The notes: generated from the letters alone by a model not told the origin. 64,000 bases of DNA from Fodinibacter luteus (GCF_039541575.1 NZ_BAABGM010000026.1:19355-83354); one strand, 5' to 3'. Shown: positions 7,678 through 17,526, numbered from the stretch's first letter. Numbers and translations: made by a program.

Positions 7678-9578
7678 GCGCTGGCCTCCCTGCCGGTGGG
7701 AAGCACCCTCAGCGAGGAGCGGGCTTCGTTCGGGGTGACGTGCTGGAGGTAGTCGAGGCGGCTGTAGAGCCCACCAGCACGGATGAGGTCCGCATGGCGC
7801 CCGGACTCGACGATGCGGCCGTGGTCGACGACGTAGATCCTGTCGGCACGGCGCAGCGTGGCCAGCCGGTGCGCGATGACGAAGACCGTGCGCCCGGCCA
7901 TGAGCCGGTCCAGGCCGCGCATGACGTACTGCTCGGAGATGGCGTCCAGGCCCGAGGTGGGTTCGTCGAGGATGACGATCGGGGTGTCTCGCACGAGTGC
8001 GCGCGCGATCGCGATCCGCTGTCGCTGGCCACCGGACAGGCTCACGCCGCGCTCGGCCACAGGGGTGTCGTAGCCCAGGGGGAGAGCGCGCACGAACTCG
8101 TCGACGTGGGCGGCGCGGGCGGCAGCGATGACCTGTTGACGGGTCGCACCGTCCGCCCCGTACGCGATGTTGTCGAAGATGGTGCCGCCGAAGAGGACGG
8201 CATCCTGCAGCACGAGAGAGACCTGACTGCGAACGGTGGCGAGCTGCAGGTCCCGGACATCCACGCCGTCGAGCAGGACGGCGCCCTGGGTGACGTCGTA
8301 GAGGCGGGGGATCAGGCTGATGATGGAGGACTTCCCGGCGCCGGTCGGTCCGGTGATGGCCACCATCTCTCCGGGTGCGGCGTACAGGTCGATACCGCTG
8401 AGCACGGTGCTGTCCGGGGAGTAGCCGAAGCCGACACCCCGGAGCTCGACGGCGCCGGTGAGCGCCGGCGCCGGGCGAGCCGACGGACGATCCACGACCA
8501 AGGGCGCCGTGTCGAGGATCTCGCTGAGCCGTTCGGCGCTGGCCTGCCCCCGGCTGATGATGGTGGTCAGCTTGGCCAGGGCCTTCATCGGGTCGTACAG
8601 GGCCTTGAGGTAGGCCAGGAACACCAGCATCAGCCCCAGGCTCATGGTTCCGGCGAGCACGCGCTGCGCGCCGACCCACAGCACCAGCACGGTGCCCCCG
8701 GCGATGATCACGTCGACCAGCGGCGAGAGCGCGGACTGGAGCCGGACGACTCGAAGGCCGGCATCCATGCGAGCGAGGTTCCGATGGCGGAACCCCGCCT
8801 CGTGACGGCTCTCCGTGTTGTAGCTCTGCATGACCCGAACCGAGGAGAACGTCTCGCTCACCGTGGAGGCGATGTCGCTGTCCATGGACCGCGCGGCCCG
8901 AGAGGCCGCCTTGATCCGACGCCGGTAGAAGACGACGGTGGCGAAGAGCAGGGGCGCAACGGCCAAGGCGATGAAGGCGAACGCCGGATCCACGACGAAG
9001 CAGATCGTCGTGATGAACCCGAGGACAAGGGCGTTGGGAACCAGCACCGACAGCACGGACACGAGCAGGCCCTGGACGTAGTCCACGTCCGTCGTGGTGC
9101 GGGTCAGCAGGTCACCGAGTCGCTGCCGGTCATGAAAGGACAGCGACAGGCGCTGCAGGTGGGTGAAGACCTCAGCCCTGATGGCGGCCGTCACCCGCTC
9201 GCCGACACCGCCCAGGAACCGACTGCCCCAGTAGGCCGCCGCGGCATTGAGCAGGGTGAACGCGACCAGTGCAGCCAGGCACGCAGCCAGCAGCGTCGGG
9301 CGGTCCAGGGTCGTCAGTCCGAGGCGGGCCAGCAGTGAGTCACCCTCGAGGACCGCCGGCCGTTTGAGGACGTCGTCCACGATCACCTTCAGCGGCCACG
9401 GAAGGGCGACCTGCATCGCTGCGACGAGCGCGACGAGCGCCGAGCCGGCGACCAGCGCACGGAGGTGCGGAGACGTGGCCCGCCGGAATCTCCAACACGT
9501 TCGCAGCACGTAGCCTCCCCACCCAGCCGTCACACGGTCAGGGCGCCACCCGCACCAGGCACCGGCCCGACCATCCAT
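7674..9578 (-). CDS. ABC transporter, fused permease and ATPase (type IV exporter)
   Basis: The protein has 634 residues, a half-transporter expected to homodimerise. The N-terminal region (about 30-310) contains six membrane segments of the ABC_membrane type. The nucleotide-binding domain follows with Walker A GPTGAGKSS, Q-loop LVLQDAVLFGG, signature LSGGQRQRIA, Walker B IVILDEPTS and switch His in IAHRLATL. It belongs to the MsbA/lipid-multidrug exporter family, and the cargo is unknown. A GTG at 9509 is an alternative start that would remove a 23-residue non-homologous extension. It is coupled to the NUDIX gene by an ATGA overlap. Confidence 0.87.
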   Translation of the reverse strand: MDGRAGAWCGWRPDRVTAGWGGYVLRTCWRFRRATSPHLRALVAGSALVALVAAMQVALPWPLKVIVDDVLKRPAVLEGDSLLARLGLTTLDRPTLLAACLAALVAFTLLNAAAAYWGSRFLGGVGERVTAAIRAEVFTHLQRLSLSFHDRQRLGDLLTRTTTDVDYVQGLLVSVLSVLVPNALVLGFITTICFVVDPAFAFIALAVAPLLFATVVFYRRRIKAASRAARSMDSDIASTVSETFSSVRVMQSYNTESRHEAGFRHRNLARMDAGLRVVRLQSALSPLVDVIIAGGTVLVLWVGAQRVLAGTMSLGLMLVFLAYLKALYDPMKALAKLTTIISRGQASAERLSEILDTAPLVVDRPSARPAPALTGAVELRGVGFGYSPDSTVLSGIDLYAAPGEMVAITGPTGAGKSSIISLIPRLYDVTQGAVLLDGVDVRDLQLATVRSQVSLVLQDAVLFGGTIFDNIAYGADGATRQQVIAAARAAHVDEFVRALPLGYDTPVAERGVSLSGGQRQRIAIARALVRDTPIVILDEPTSGLDAISEQYVMRGLDRLMAGRTVFVIAHRLATLRRADRIYVVDHGRIVESGRHADLIRAGGLYSRLDYLQHVTPNEARSSLRVLPTGREASA

Positions 9579-9664
9579 GCGAGAACCTACTCAGCAGGCC
9601 GGTCGACGGACATTCCTGCGGCAATCAGCAGCCGTTCGGCCATCAGCGGCTCGTCCGTTCGGCC

Positions 9665-9682
9665 ACGCGCGCCCCCGCGCGT
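9665..9682. terminator. weak hairpin downstream of galactan operon
   Basis: ACGCGCG (9665-9671) pairs with CGCGCGT (9676-9682) around a 4-nt C loop. No U-tract follows. It lies between the end of the 9804-17526 minus-strand operon and the ABC exporter gene, and may only slow polymerase. Confidence 0.3.
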
Positions 9683-9803
9683 CGTGGGTCGCTAAGCTGG
9701 CCGCGGGCGACCCCGGGGATGCTGAGGGCTCCCACCACCTGCTGGATCGTGACGCCACGGGTCACTGCACCGCAGGGCGAGCCGCACTGACGCCTCCTGA
9801 CCG

Positions 9804-11756
9804 TCAGTCGCATGCGCTGACGCGCCAGAGCGAGGCCGAACCCCCCCGCGCCACCTCGGTGAAGCCGTCGTGACCCGCGACCGCGAGGCCGCGGTAGCGC
9901 GCACGCCTGGGGTCGTCCGCCCAGAACGAACCGGGCCCGACGAGCACGTGCGTCACCCGAAGGCGACCCAGCGCCGCGCACACCGCCGGGGTCCTCGCCA
10001 CCGCCGACAGCGAGGTGGCCAGCAGGGTGCGGTCGGCGCCCCAGTCGCCGACGAGGTGGGGAAAGACGGGCTCGCGTCCGCCGAGCGCCCCGGTGAGGGC
10101 CGCACCGTCCCACGGGCTGCCGACGACCCGCTCCCCCTCCGGCACGAGCCTCGGCAGGCTCTCGACGAGCCCTCGCTCCGATGGGCCGAGCATGGCGTCG
10201 GGGGCGTACCACCAGTGCACCACCCGGGTGGTGTCGGCGGTGGACAGCCCTCCGGTCGCGACCACGGTCACCACGAGCAGGGCCGTCGCGGCCGCACCGA
10301 CGTGCGCCGAGCGGCCCGGCCAGCGCACGACCGTGGCCACCCGCCGTGCGAGCGCCTCGAGACCCACTGCGGCGAGCGGCACCCCGGCCACGCCGGCGAG
10401 CGCCGCGAGACGGAAAGGGTCGTCCCACCATGCCCCGCTCACCAGGCGTGAGAGCCTGCCGTCGCTGCCGGCGACGAGCACGAAGAGGGCCCCGGCGGTG
10501 ACGTGCACGGCGAGCAGCCAGCGCAGGCCCGCTCGTCGCCAGGCGACGACGCACCCGAGCAGCGCCAGGGCGGCGACGACCAGCGGCACCGGTACCCGCT
10601 GCGGGGCGAGCGCCAGCCACTCCCCCACCGCCTGCGGCAGCCGCTGGCGGGCCGGCCACGAGGTGTCGCGCTGCGCGTCGAACACCGCCGACAGCAGGAC
10701 GAGCCAGACGATGCTCGCCGAGGCCGCGAGCGTCATCAGCCGCCAGCGCGGGCCGCGCCACCAGGTGCCGACCACGAGCGCCGGTGTGGTGAGCACGAGC
10801 AGCGACACCACGGCATTCGGATGGGCCAGTGCCAGACCCGCCACCGCCCCCGCGAGGAGCAGGGTGCCCCCGACCACCGGGGCCGACCGCTGCGGGCCGA
10901 GCCCGCCGAGGTCGGCGACGAGCGCGAGCACCGCCGGCAGCAGTGCCGTCGCGAGGGCGTTGGGCCAGAGCGTGCCGTAGGCCGTGAGCAGCACCGGGGA
11001 CGCGGCCACCCCCGCCGCCAGCACCCCGGCACCCGCCACCACGACCGGGCGCGGGCCGGCGGCGACCCGGGCCAGGCCGACGCAGCCCAGCGGCCAGGCG
11101 ACCGCGACCGTGACGAGGGCGACGGCGTTGGCGGCCACGGGGACCGGCGTCCCCGTCATCGACACGACGAGGGCGACCAGGTCGTGCCACGCCGCCGGGT
11201 AGAACCCGTGGCTGCGCTCCGGGGCGACGAGCACCCCGAGGGTCAGCGCGGACCCGTCGCCGGTGCGCAGGACGTGGTCGACGGCCGCGAGGTGGAAGAC
11301 CGCGTCGAAGGTCTGCGGCCACCGGTCGGGCGCGCCCATGCCCCCGGCGACCCCGACGGCCAGCGCGACGGCGCCCACCGCCGCGCCGGCGAGACCAGCG
11401 ACCACGGCACCGTGCTCCACCGCACCGTGTTCCACCGCACCGTGTTCCGCGGCACCGTGACCCATGGCGGGGGGCGGGACGCGCGGGGATGCCGCGAGGT
11501 GCCGGCCGAGCAGGCGCCCGCCGAGAACCACGGCCGCCGCCGTCAGGGTGGCCGCCGCGAGCGGCACGGGGCCGAACGGCATCCCGAGGGTCGAGGCGCC
11601 GACCGCGGCCCCGGCGGCGGCCGCGACGGACAGGACCGGCGCCAGGGCCACCCTGAGCAGGCCGCGCACCCCCGCCGCGGCGACGACCAGCCCGCCGGGC
11701 ACGAGCAGCACGACGAGGGCGGCACCCAAAGGGGGCGCCGCATCGGCCCAGGTCAC
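9804..11756 (-). CDS. DUF6541-like polytopic membrane protein, possible GT-C glycosyltransferase
   Basis: The protein has 650 residues and more than ten predicted membrane helices, then a soluble C-terminal region of about 170 residues (from TADTTRVVHWWYAPD). It resembles DUF6541 proteins, which share the shape of GT-C lipid-linked sugar transferases; transferase activity is inference. The extracytoplasmic segment RTGDGSALTLGVLVAPERS could host an acidic active site. The GTG at 11756 overlaps the ATPase stop by 4 nt. A 15-bp tandem repeat at 11407-11466 encodes AEHGAVEHGAVEHGAVV between two helices. As last gene of the galactofuranan operon it may extend or decorate the exported polymer. Confidence 0.78.
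   Translation of the reverse strand: MTWADAAPPLGAALVVLLVPGGLVVAAAGVRGLLRVALAPVLSVAAAAGAAVGASTLGMPFGPVPLAAATLTAAAVVLGGRLLGRHLAASPRVPPPAMGHGAAEHGAVEHGAVEHGAVVAGLAGAAVGAVALAVGVAGGMGAPDRWPQTFDAVFHLAAVDHVLRTGDGSALTLGVLVAPERSHGFYPAAWHDLVALVVSMTGTPVPVAANAVALVTVAVAWPLGCVGLARVAAGPRPVVVAGAGVLAAGVAASPVLLTAYGTLWPNALATALLPAVLALVADLGGLGPQRSAPVVGGTLLLAGAVAGLALAHPNAVVSLLVLTTPALVVGTWWRGPRWRLMTLAASASIVWLVLLSAVFDAQRDTSWPARQRLPQAVGEWLALAPQRVPVPLVVAALALLGCVVAWRRAGLRWLLAVHVTAGALFVLVAGSDGRLSRLVSGAWWDDPFRLAALAGVAGVPLAAVGLEALARRVATVVRWPGRSAHVGAAATALLVVTVVATGGLSTADTTRVVHWWYAPDAMLGPSERGLVESLPRLVPEGERVVGSPWDGAALTGALGGREPVFPHLVGDWGADRTLLATSLSAVARTPAVCAALGRLRVTHVLVGPGSFWADDPRRARYRGLAVAGHDGFTEVARGGSASLWRVSACD
11407..11466. 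repeat. 15-bp in-frame tandem repeat, about four copies
   Basis: The unit GCACCGTGTTCCACC and variants repeat four times with few mismatches. Because the unit is a multiple of three it adds EHGAV blocks to the membrane protein without shifting frame. It is probably length-variable between strains. Confidence 0.7.
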
Positions 11757-12487
11757 AGGGTGACCCGGAGGTGGGCCACGGCCTCCGTCACCGGTGCGTC
11801 GGCGACCACCCGACCCCCCTGGAGCACGACGCCGCGGCTGCACAACCGCTCCATGAGGGGCAGGTCGTGGCTCACGACGACGAGGGTGCGCCCCTCGGCC
11901 GACAGCTGCTCGACGCGGCGCAGGCACTTGTCGCGGAAGGCCTCGTCTCCGACGGCGAGGATCTCGTCGACGAGGAAGACGTCCGGCTCGGTGTGCACGG
12001 CCACGGCGAAGGCGAGCCGCAGGAACATGCCCGAGGAGTAGAAGCGCACCTGGGTGTCCAGGAAGGGGCCGATGTCCGCGAAGTCGACGATCTCGTCGAA
12101 GCGCTCGGCGACCTGCGCCGGGCGCATGCCGAGGATGGAGGCGTTGAGGTGGACGTTCTCCCGCCCGGTGAGGTCGGGGTGGAAGCCGGCACCCACCTCG
12201 AGCAGGCCCGCCAGCCGGCCGCGCACGCGCACCCGGCCGGTGTCGGGGGCCATGACGCCCGCGACGAGCTTGAGCAGCGTCGACTTGCCCGAGCCGTTGC
12301 GCCCGAGGAGCGCGACCGACTCTCCCTGCCGGATCTCGAGGTCGAGCGGGGACAGCGCGGCGAAGTCCTCGTGCCGGGCCCGGCCCTGCACGGCCCACAC
12401 GACCGACTCCTTGAGGGAGTGGGTGTGGCGCAGCCGGAAGTGCTTCGAGGCGTTCTCCAGGGAGACGGCTGTGCAGCGGTCGGCCAC
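11753..12487 (-). CDS. polysaccharide ABC exporter ATPase (Wzt/TagH/RfbE type)
   Basis: The protein has 244 residues. Walker A is LLGRNGSGKSTLLK, the signature is the variant YSSGMFLRLAFA characteristic of polysaccharide exporters, and Walker B is PDVFLVDEIL with H-loop VVSHDL. There is no C-terminal carbohydrate-binding extension, unlike long Wzt. GTG 12487 is used; the longer upstream frame overlaps the permease gene. With the permease just upstream it should move an undecaprenyl- or decaprenyl-linked glycan across the membrane, like Rv3781 beside glfT1 in Mycobacterium tuberculosis. Confidence 0.87.
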   Translation of the reverse strand: MADRCTAVSLENASKHFRLRHTHSLKESVVWAVQGRARHEDFAALSPLDLEIRQGESVALLGRNGSGKSTLLKLVAGVMAPDTGRVRVRGRLAGLLEVGAGFHPDLTGRENVHLNASILGMRPAQVAERFDEIVDFADIGPFLDTQVRFYSSGMFLRLAFAVAVHTEPDVFLVDEILAVGDEAFRDKCLRRVEQLSAEGRTLVVVSHDLPLMERLCSRGVVLQGGRVVADAPVTEAVAHLRVTL

Positions 12488-12492
12488 CTGGC

Positions 12493-13362
12493 TCAGAGCT
12501 CCTGCGCGAAGCGGCCGGACATCCGCCGGAACACGCGCTGGCCGACGAGGACGAGCAGGGCCGCGACCGCGAAGGCGAAGACCGTCCGCGCCGCGAGGTC
12601 CGGGGCCGTCCGTGCGAGGTTGCCCGGTGACGCCGTGGCCCACGTGCCCCGGTGGACGAGCTCGACCGCGACGGTGAGCGGGTTGAGCTGGTAGGCCGTG
12701 AACAGCCACGAGTCCGCGCCGAGGAGGTCGGCGACGAGCTGCCACGGGTAGAGCACCGGGCTCGTCCACACGAGCACGGTCAGGACGAGGTCGACGACGT
12801 TCTCCACGTCGCGGTACAGCACGTCGAGCGCCGAGAGCAGCAGCCCGAGACCGAGCGCGAGCACCCCGACGAGAAGGAGGCCGGCGGCGAGCGCGAGGAG
12901 GCCCACGGCATCCGGCCGCCACCCCGCGACCAGCGTCCCGACGACGAGCACGACGAGCTGCGGCACGAGGTGCACCGCGGCGACGCACCCGCTCGCGACG
13001 GGGAAGAGCTCACGCGGGAGGAAGATCTTGCGCACCAGCTCGCCGTTGGCGACGACCGAGCGGGTGGCGTTGCCCACCGCCTCCGAGAACGTCGTGACGA
13101 CGACGAGGCCGCCGAACAGGTAGACCGCGTAGTCGCCGATCGCGGTCTGCCGCAGGACGAGACCCAGCCCGACGAAGTAGACGGCGAACTGCACGGCCGG
13201 CTTGACGTAGGACCAGCCCAGCCCGAGCACCGACGCGCGGTAGCGCACGCGCAGCTCCTTGCGCACGAGCATGGCGAGCAGGTGCCGACGGTCGACCACC
13301 TCCCGCAGGCCACCACCCGTGCCCTGGACGACGAGCCCGTCGTCGATGTCCGTCGTCGTCAC
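12493..13362 (-). CDS. polysaccharide ABC exporter permease (Wzm/TagG/RfbD type)
   Basis: The protein has 289 residues and six membrane helices, preceded by the amphipathic segment LLAMLVRKELRVRYRASVLG that marks ABC-2 polysaccharide permeases. The family motif region NLVRKIFLPRELFPVAS appears as GELVRKIFLPRELFPVAS, and the late SPVLYPW/NPLT segments are also present. GTG 13362 overlaps the GlfT2-like stop by 4 nt. The stop lies 5 nt from the ATPase start, so the pair is co-translated. Confidence 0.87.
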   Translation of the reverse strand: MTTTDIDDGLVVQGTGGGLREVVDRRHLLAMLVRKELRVRYRASVLGLGWSYVKPAVQFAVYFVGLGLVLRQTAIGDYAVYLFGGLVVVTTFSEAVGNATRSVVANGELVRKIFLPRELFPVASGCVAAVHLVPQLVVLVVGTLVAGWRPDAVGLLALAAGLLLVGVLALGLGLLLSALDVLYRDVENVVDLVLTVLVWTSPVLYPWQLVADLLGADSWLFTAYQLNPLTVAVELVHRGTWATASPGNLARTAPDLAARTVFAFAVAALLVLVGQRVFRRMSGRFAQEL

Positions 13363-15359
13363 GCCGAGCGGTCCCCGCCGAGCCCGAGGGTGCGGCGCCA
13401 CGCGTCCTCCCCCACGAGGGCGGGGGCGGCGTCCCGGTACGCGGCCGACAGCTCGGGCCAGCGGCGCAGCAGCTCGCGGTGGGCGCGCACGGCATCCGCC
13501 AGGGCCCGAGCGGCCACGGTCCGGTCGCGACGCAGCCACGCCAGCCCACCCCCGTCAGCGGTCGCGACGAGGGCCGAGTCGAGGCGCGAGAGGGTCCACC
13601 AGCCCGCGTCCACCGACGCCACCTCCCGCTCGGGGCCGTCCGCGCAGCCGGCAGGGACCGGCAGCAGCTGGTGCACGACGCCGGATGCCGTGGCACGCAG
13701 CGTCGCGATCCGGCTCACCGGCCGCTCGGCGTGCGGTTCCCTCCTGCGGGGCCGACCGGGGCGGACGGGCGCGAAGTCGCCGACGTCGGCGCGCACGTGC
13801 GCGTCGCCGTGCTGGGCACGAAGCGCACGCAGCTCCCCGAGCCGGTTCGCGAGCGAGGGGTGCAGGTCGTCCGGACCGGCGAGAACGTCGTCGACGGCCC
13901 GCACCCGCAGTGCGGCGGCGGAGTACTGCATCGCGAGGACGTGCTTGACCGAGATCGCCAGGCTCTCCGGCACGAGGCGACCACCACGCTCGAAGCGGGA
14001 GTGCACGAGGGCGGCGACGAGGCGGTTGCGGGCGTGGAAGTACGCCTGCCAGTCGACGCTGTCGTCCTTGTCCGTCCACGGCACGTGCCACACGGGGGCG
14101 CCGGGCAGCGAGACCGTGGGGTGGCCGGCCGCCGCGGCGCGCAGGCCGAACTCGGCGTCGTCCCACTTGATGAAGAACGGCATCGACAGCCCGACGTCGC
14201 GCAGCACCGCGGTGGGGATCAGGCACATCCACCACCCGGTGTAGTCCGCGTGGATGCGCCGGTGCATCCACGGCGTCGAGCGCAGGTTCCACCGGCCGAG
14301 GTCGTGGTCGTGCACCGACGGGGTCGCCGGCGCCCACCGGAACTGCCAGGGCCGCACGACCTCGGAGAACGCGTGCAGCACCGATCGCTCGTGCATCGAG
14401 AACATGTGCCCGCCCACGACGGTCGGCCGCGTCGTGTGCCGGGCGAAGGCCACCGCACGGGCGATGCCCTCCGGCTCGGCCACGACGTCGTCGTCGAGGA
14501 GCAGGACGTGGTCGGAGCGACCACCGTCGAGGGCCTCGAGCATGGCCCGCGAGAACCCGCCGGACCCGCCGAGGTTGGGCTGGCGCAGGACCCGCATCCG
14601 GTCGCCCAGGGCTGACCTGGCCGCGGCGAACCCGGGGTCGTCGGTGACGAGCTGGGTGCCCTGGTCGACGACGACGACCTCGTCGAGCACGTCGTCGAGC
14701 TCGGGGGCGCTGCCGAGCTGCGCAAGGAGCGACGAGCAGGATGCCGGCCGGTTGAAGGTGGTGACCCCGACCGTCACACCGCGCGCCGTGCCGCCACCGG
14801 CATCCGGGCGTGCGGGGACACACCACTGCGCCGCCTCGAGGACGAGGGCCTCGGCCCCGGCGACGAGGTCGAACCAGTACCACCCCCCGTCGACGAAGGT
14901 CGTGAGCGGCAGCACCACCTCGTGGCTCGTGGCGTCGTCGAGCCGGCAACTCGTGACCCGGGCCGAGGCGCCGCGCGCGGACGACCGGTAGACGACGAGG
15001 GTGCCCGGGCCGCTCGTGCGCACCCGCAGGGTCACCTCCCGCACGGGGGTGAACCGTCGCCAGTACGACGCAGGGAAGGCGTTGACGTAGGTGGCGAAGG
15101 ACGAGCGGCCACCGGCGTCCAGCCGGTAGGACGAGCGGCCGAGGACCTGGTCGGGGTGCTGGTCCGACGGCAGGGTCAGGGTCGGGAGGTCATCGTCGAC
15201 CCGCGGCTCGGGGACATGCGCCCCGTCGACGTAGAGGGGCAGGACGTCCGGGTCCTTCGCGACCGGGAGCACGACGCGGGCGACGACCTCGAGCGCGGTG
15301 AGGTCTCCTCCGGCGCCCTCCGCCGGGCCGAGCGCCGGGCGCTCGTCGAGGGCCGTCAT
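13359..15359 (-). CDS. glfT2: GlfT2-like bifunctional galactofuranosyltransferase
   Basis: The protein has 666 residues (637 in M. tuberculosis GlfT2). An N-terminal beta-sandwich of about 180 residues precedes the GT-A domain. Motifs of the GlfT2 family are VVVDQGTQ, metal-binding LLLDDDV (about 289-291), GWWMCLIP, IKWDDAEFG with the catalytic-base Asp (about 399-403), and VWHVPW. The protein should polymerise alternating beta-1,5/1,6 galactofuranose from UDP-Galf on a lipid carrier. The C-terminal region of about 190 residues is the oligomerisation part. It is flanked by Glf (substrate supply) and the exporter, all with 4-nt overlaps. Confidence 0.88.
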   Translation of the reverse strand: MTALDERPALGPAEGAGGDLTALEVVARVVLPVAKDPDVLPLYVDGAHVPEPRVDDDLPTLTLPSDQHPDQVLGRSSYRLDAGGRSSFATYVNAFPASYWRRFTPVREVTLRVRTSGPGTLVVYRSSARGASARVTSCRLDDATSHEVVLPLTTFVDGGWYWFDLVAGAEALVLEAAQWCVPARPDAGGGTARGVTVGVTTFNRPASCSSLLAQLGSAPELDDVLDEVVVVDQGTQLVTDDPGFAAARSALGDRMRVLRQPNLGGSGGFSRAMLEALDGGRSDHVLLLDDDVVAEPEGIARAVAFARHTTRPTVVGGHMFSMHERSVLHAFSEVVRPWQFRWAPATPSVHDHDLGRWNLRSTPWMHRRIHADYTGWWMCLIPTAVLRDVGLSMPFFIKWDDAEFGLRAAAAGHPTVSLPGAPVWHVPWTDKDDSVDWQAYFHARNRLVAALVHSRFERGGRLVPESLAISVKHVLAMQYSAAALRVRAVDDVLAGPDDLHPSLANRLGELRALRAQHGDAHVRADVGDFAPVRPGRPRRREPHAERPVSRIATLRATASGVVHQLLPVPAGCADGPEREVASVDAGWWTLSRLDSALVATADGGGLAWLRRDRTVAARALADAVRAHRELLRRWPELSAAYRDAAPALVGEDAWRRTLGLGGDRSA

Positions 15360-16537
15360 CGGGCGCCCACGCCGCTCGGGTGGCCCGCGGCGAGGAGGCC
15401 GTCGAGGTCGTTGTCGACGAAGGTCAGCGCCGACGCGATCGCCATGTGCATGTCGAGGTACTGGTACGTGCCGAGACGGCCCCCGAAGGCCACCCCGAGG
15501 CCCCCTTCGAGCCGGGCGAGCTCGCGGTACGCCCCGAGCCGCGTGCGGTCGGCCGGCGCGTTCACCGGGTAGTACGGCTCGTCACCCGCGTCGGCGAAGC
15601 GACTGCGCTCGCGGACCACGACGGTGCGGTCGCTCGGGTAGTCGCGCTCGGGGTGGAAGTGGCGGAACTCGAGCACCCGGGTGTGGGGCACGTCCTCGTC
15701 GGCAAGGTTGAGCACCGCCGTGCCCTGGTGGTCCCCCACGTCGAGGACCTCCTGCTCGAAGTCGAGGGTGCGCCAGCCGAGCGCCCCGTGCGCCTCGTCG
15801 AAGTAGCGGTCGACCGGCCCGGTGTAGACCACGGGCGCCTGCCCCACGACGGCGCCGCGCGACAGCTCGTGCCCGTCGTCGAGGAAGTCGGTCCCGAGCC
15901 GCACCGTGATCCGCGGGTGGTCGGCCATCCGGGTCAGCCAGGCCGCGTACCCGTCGACCGGCAGGCCCTCCCACCGGTCGCTGAAGTAGCGGTTGTCGTA
16001 GGTGTAGCGCACCGGGAGCCGGGTGATCACCTCGGCCGGCAGCTCGGTCGGGTCGGTCTGCCACTGCTTGGCGGTGTACCCCCGCACGAACGCCTCGTAG
16101 AGCGGCCGGCCGATGAGCGAGATGGCCTTCTGCTCCAGGTTCGCCGGGTCCCCGGTGAGCTCGGCGGCGTGGGCGGCGACGAGCGCGCGCGCCTCGCCGG
16201 GACCCATGGCCGAGCGGAAGAACTGGTTGACCGTGCCGAGGTTGATGGGCATCGGGTAGACCTCGCCGCGGTGCACCGTCCAGACCCGGTGGACGTAGTC
16301 GGTGAACGCGGTGAACCGGTTGACGTACCCCCACACCCGCTCGTTGCTCGTGTGGAACAGATGGGCGCCGTAGCGGTGCACCTCGATGCCGGTCGTCGGC
16401 TCGACCTCGCTCCAGGCGTTGCCGCCGATGTGGTCGCGCCGGTCGAGCACGACGACGTCGAGGCCGCGCGCGGCGGCGCGCTCGGCGACGGTGAGCCCGA
16501 AGAGCCCGGACCCGACGACGACGAGGTCGGCCCGCAT
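15356..16537 (-). CDS. glf: UDP-galactopyranose mutase
   Basis: The protein has 393 residues and is an FAD enzyme that interconverts UDP-galactopyranose and UDP-galactofuranose. The FAD-binding GSGLFGLTVAE is at the N-terminus, followed by RDHIGGNAWSE, the substrate-site string RYGAHLFHTSNE, SDRWEGLPVDGYAAW and the C-terminal GRLGTYQYLDMHMAI, all diagnostic of Glf. Length matches the bacterial family. A good GGAGG ribosome-binding site precedes ATG 16537, which also overlaps the upstream transferase stop. It supplies UDP-Galf to the GlfT1/GlfT2-like enzymes next to it. Confidence 0.95.
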   Translation of the reverse strand: MRADLVVVGSGLFGLTVAERAAARGLDVVVLDRRDHIGGNAWSEVEPTTGIEVHRYGAHLFHTSNERVWGYVNRFTAFTDYVHRVWTVHRGEVYPMPINLGTVNQFFRSAMGPGEARALVAAHAAELTGDPANLEQKAISLIGRPLYEAFVRGYTAKQWQTDPTELPAEVITRLPVRYTYDNRYFSDRWEGLPVDGYAAWLTRMADHPRITVRLGTDFLDDGHELSRGAVVGQAPVVYTGPVDRYFDEAHGALGWRTLDFEQEVLDVGDHQGTAVLNLADEDVPHTRVLEFRHFHPERDYPSDRTVVVRERSRFADAGDEPYYPVNAPADRTRLGAYRELARLEGGLGVAFGGRLGTYQYLDMHMAIASALTFVDNDLDGLLAAGHPSGVGAR

Positions 16538-17526
16538 CACGCCTCCTCCCGGTCGACCGAGCGGGTCACCGGCGCCGACGGCGCCACGTGGTCCGTCGGC
16601 GCGACCTGGGCGGCTGGCGTCACGGGCGGACCAGCCCGTCCCGCCGACGGGTGCCGGTGCCACGGTGGCGCGACCGGGACGTTCACCGTGGCGTCGACGG
16701 GGACGCTCACGGTGAACGTGCGGCGGTACGCCCGGCGGCGCAGCGCCGACGGCACGAGCCGGTAGCCACCGCGCACCGTGACGTTGCGCAGGCCCTGACC
16801 CACCGTGGTGAACCCCTCGGCGTGCAGCCTGCGCTGGAGTCGCACCTCCGACCGCAGCTGCCGCAGACCGCCCTTGCGCTCGTAGGCGCCGGCGTCGGTC
16901 CGGTAGCGCACGAGGGGGTCGGAGAGGTTCACGACCCGGGCGCCGTTCGCGATCATCCGGGTGAACACCCAGTAGTCCTCCATGAACGGCAGCTCGCGGT
17001 AGCCCCCCGCGGAGAGCACCGCGGCACGCCGGTAGACGACCGTCGGGTGGTTGAACGGGTTGCGCCAGCGGGCGGTCGCGGAGATCTCGTCGGCCCCGGT
17101 GGGGGGCACGCGCAGCACCCCGGCGTGCTGACGCCCGTCCCCCTCGAACTCGAGGACGGCCGCTCCCACGAGGTCCGCACCGGCCTCGATCTCGGGCAGC
17201 TGGACGAGGAACCGGTGGGGCAGGCTGATGTCGTCGGCGTCCATCCGGGCGATGACGTCGTGCGAGCAGGCGGCGAGCCCGCACTGGAGCGCCTGCGCGA
17301 GGCCCACGTTGTGCGACAGGCGAAGTCGGCGCACCGGCACCGGTGAGCCGGACTCGAGGCGTTCCAGCGCCGAGGCGAGGTCCGGGCCGACGTGCCCGTC
17401 CTGGACCACGACCACCTCGTCCGGGCGCCGTAGCTGCTCGTCGACGGTGCTGCGGAAGGCGGTCTCGAGGTGACCCGGGTCGTCGCCCCGGTACACGGGG
17501 AGCAGGAGGGAGAAGCGGGTGCTCAC
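16537..17526 (-). CDS. GT2-family glycosyltransferase
   Basis: The protein has 329 residues. The GT-A core reads FSLLLPVYRGDDPGH, VVVQDGHVGPD, ARMDADDISLPHRF (metal-binding DxD) and later PFMEDYWVFTRM with the catalytic-base ED. The extended C-terminal tail (PVTPAAQVAPTDHVAPSAP) is Pro/Ala-rich and probably disordered. The upstream frame is open, but GTG 17526 starts the conserved strand. As first gene of the minus-strand operon it may add a priming or branching sugar; the donor is unknown. Confidence 0.85.
   Translation of the reverse strand: MSTRFSLLLPVYRGDDPGHLETAFRSTVDEQLRRPDEVVVVQDGHVGPDLASALERLESGSPVPVRRLRLSHNVGLAQALQCGLAACSHDVIARMDADDISLPHRFLVQLPEIEAGADLVGAAVLEFEGDGRQHAGVLRVPPTGADEISATARWRNPFNHPTVVYRRAAVLSAGGYRELPFMEDYWVFTRMIANGARVVNLSDPLVRYRTDAGAYERKGGLRQLRSEVRLQRRLHAEGFTTVGQGLRNVTVRGGYRLVPSALRRRAYRRTFTVSVPVDATVNVPVAPPWHRHPSAGRAGPPVTPAAQVAPTDHVAPSAPVTRSVDREEA

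Noticed and set aside
7674..9578. ABC exporter considered as type I secretion partner of the RTX peroxidase
   Set aside because: It lies 16 kb away, has no membrane-fusion partner gene, and the peroxidase has its own N-terminal signal peptide.
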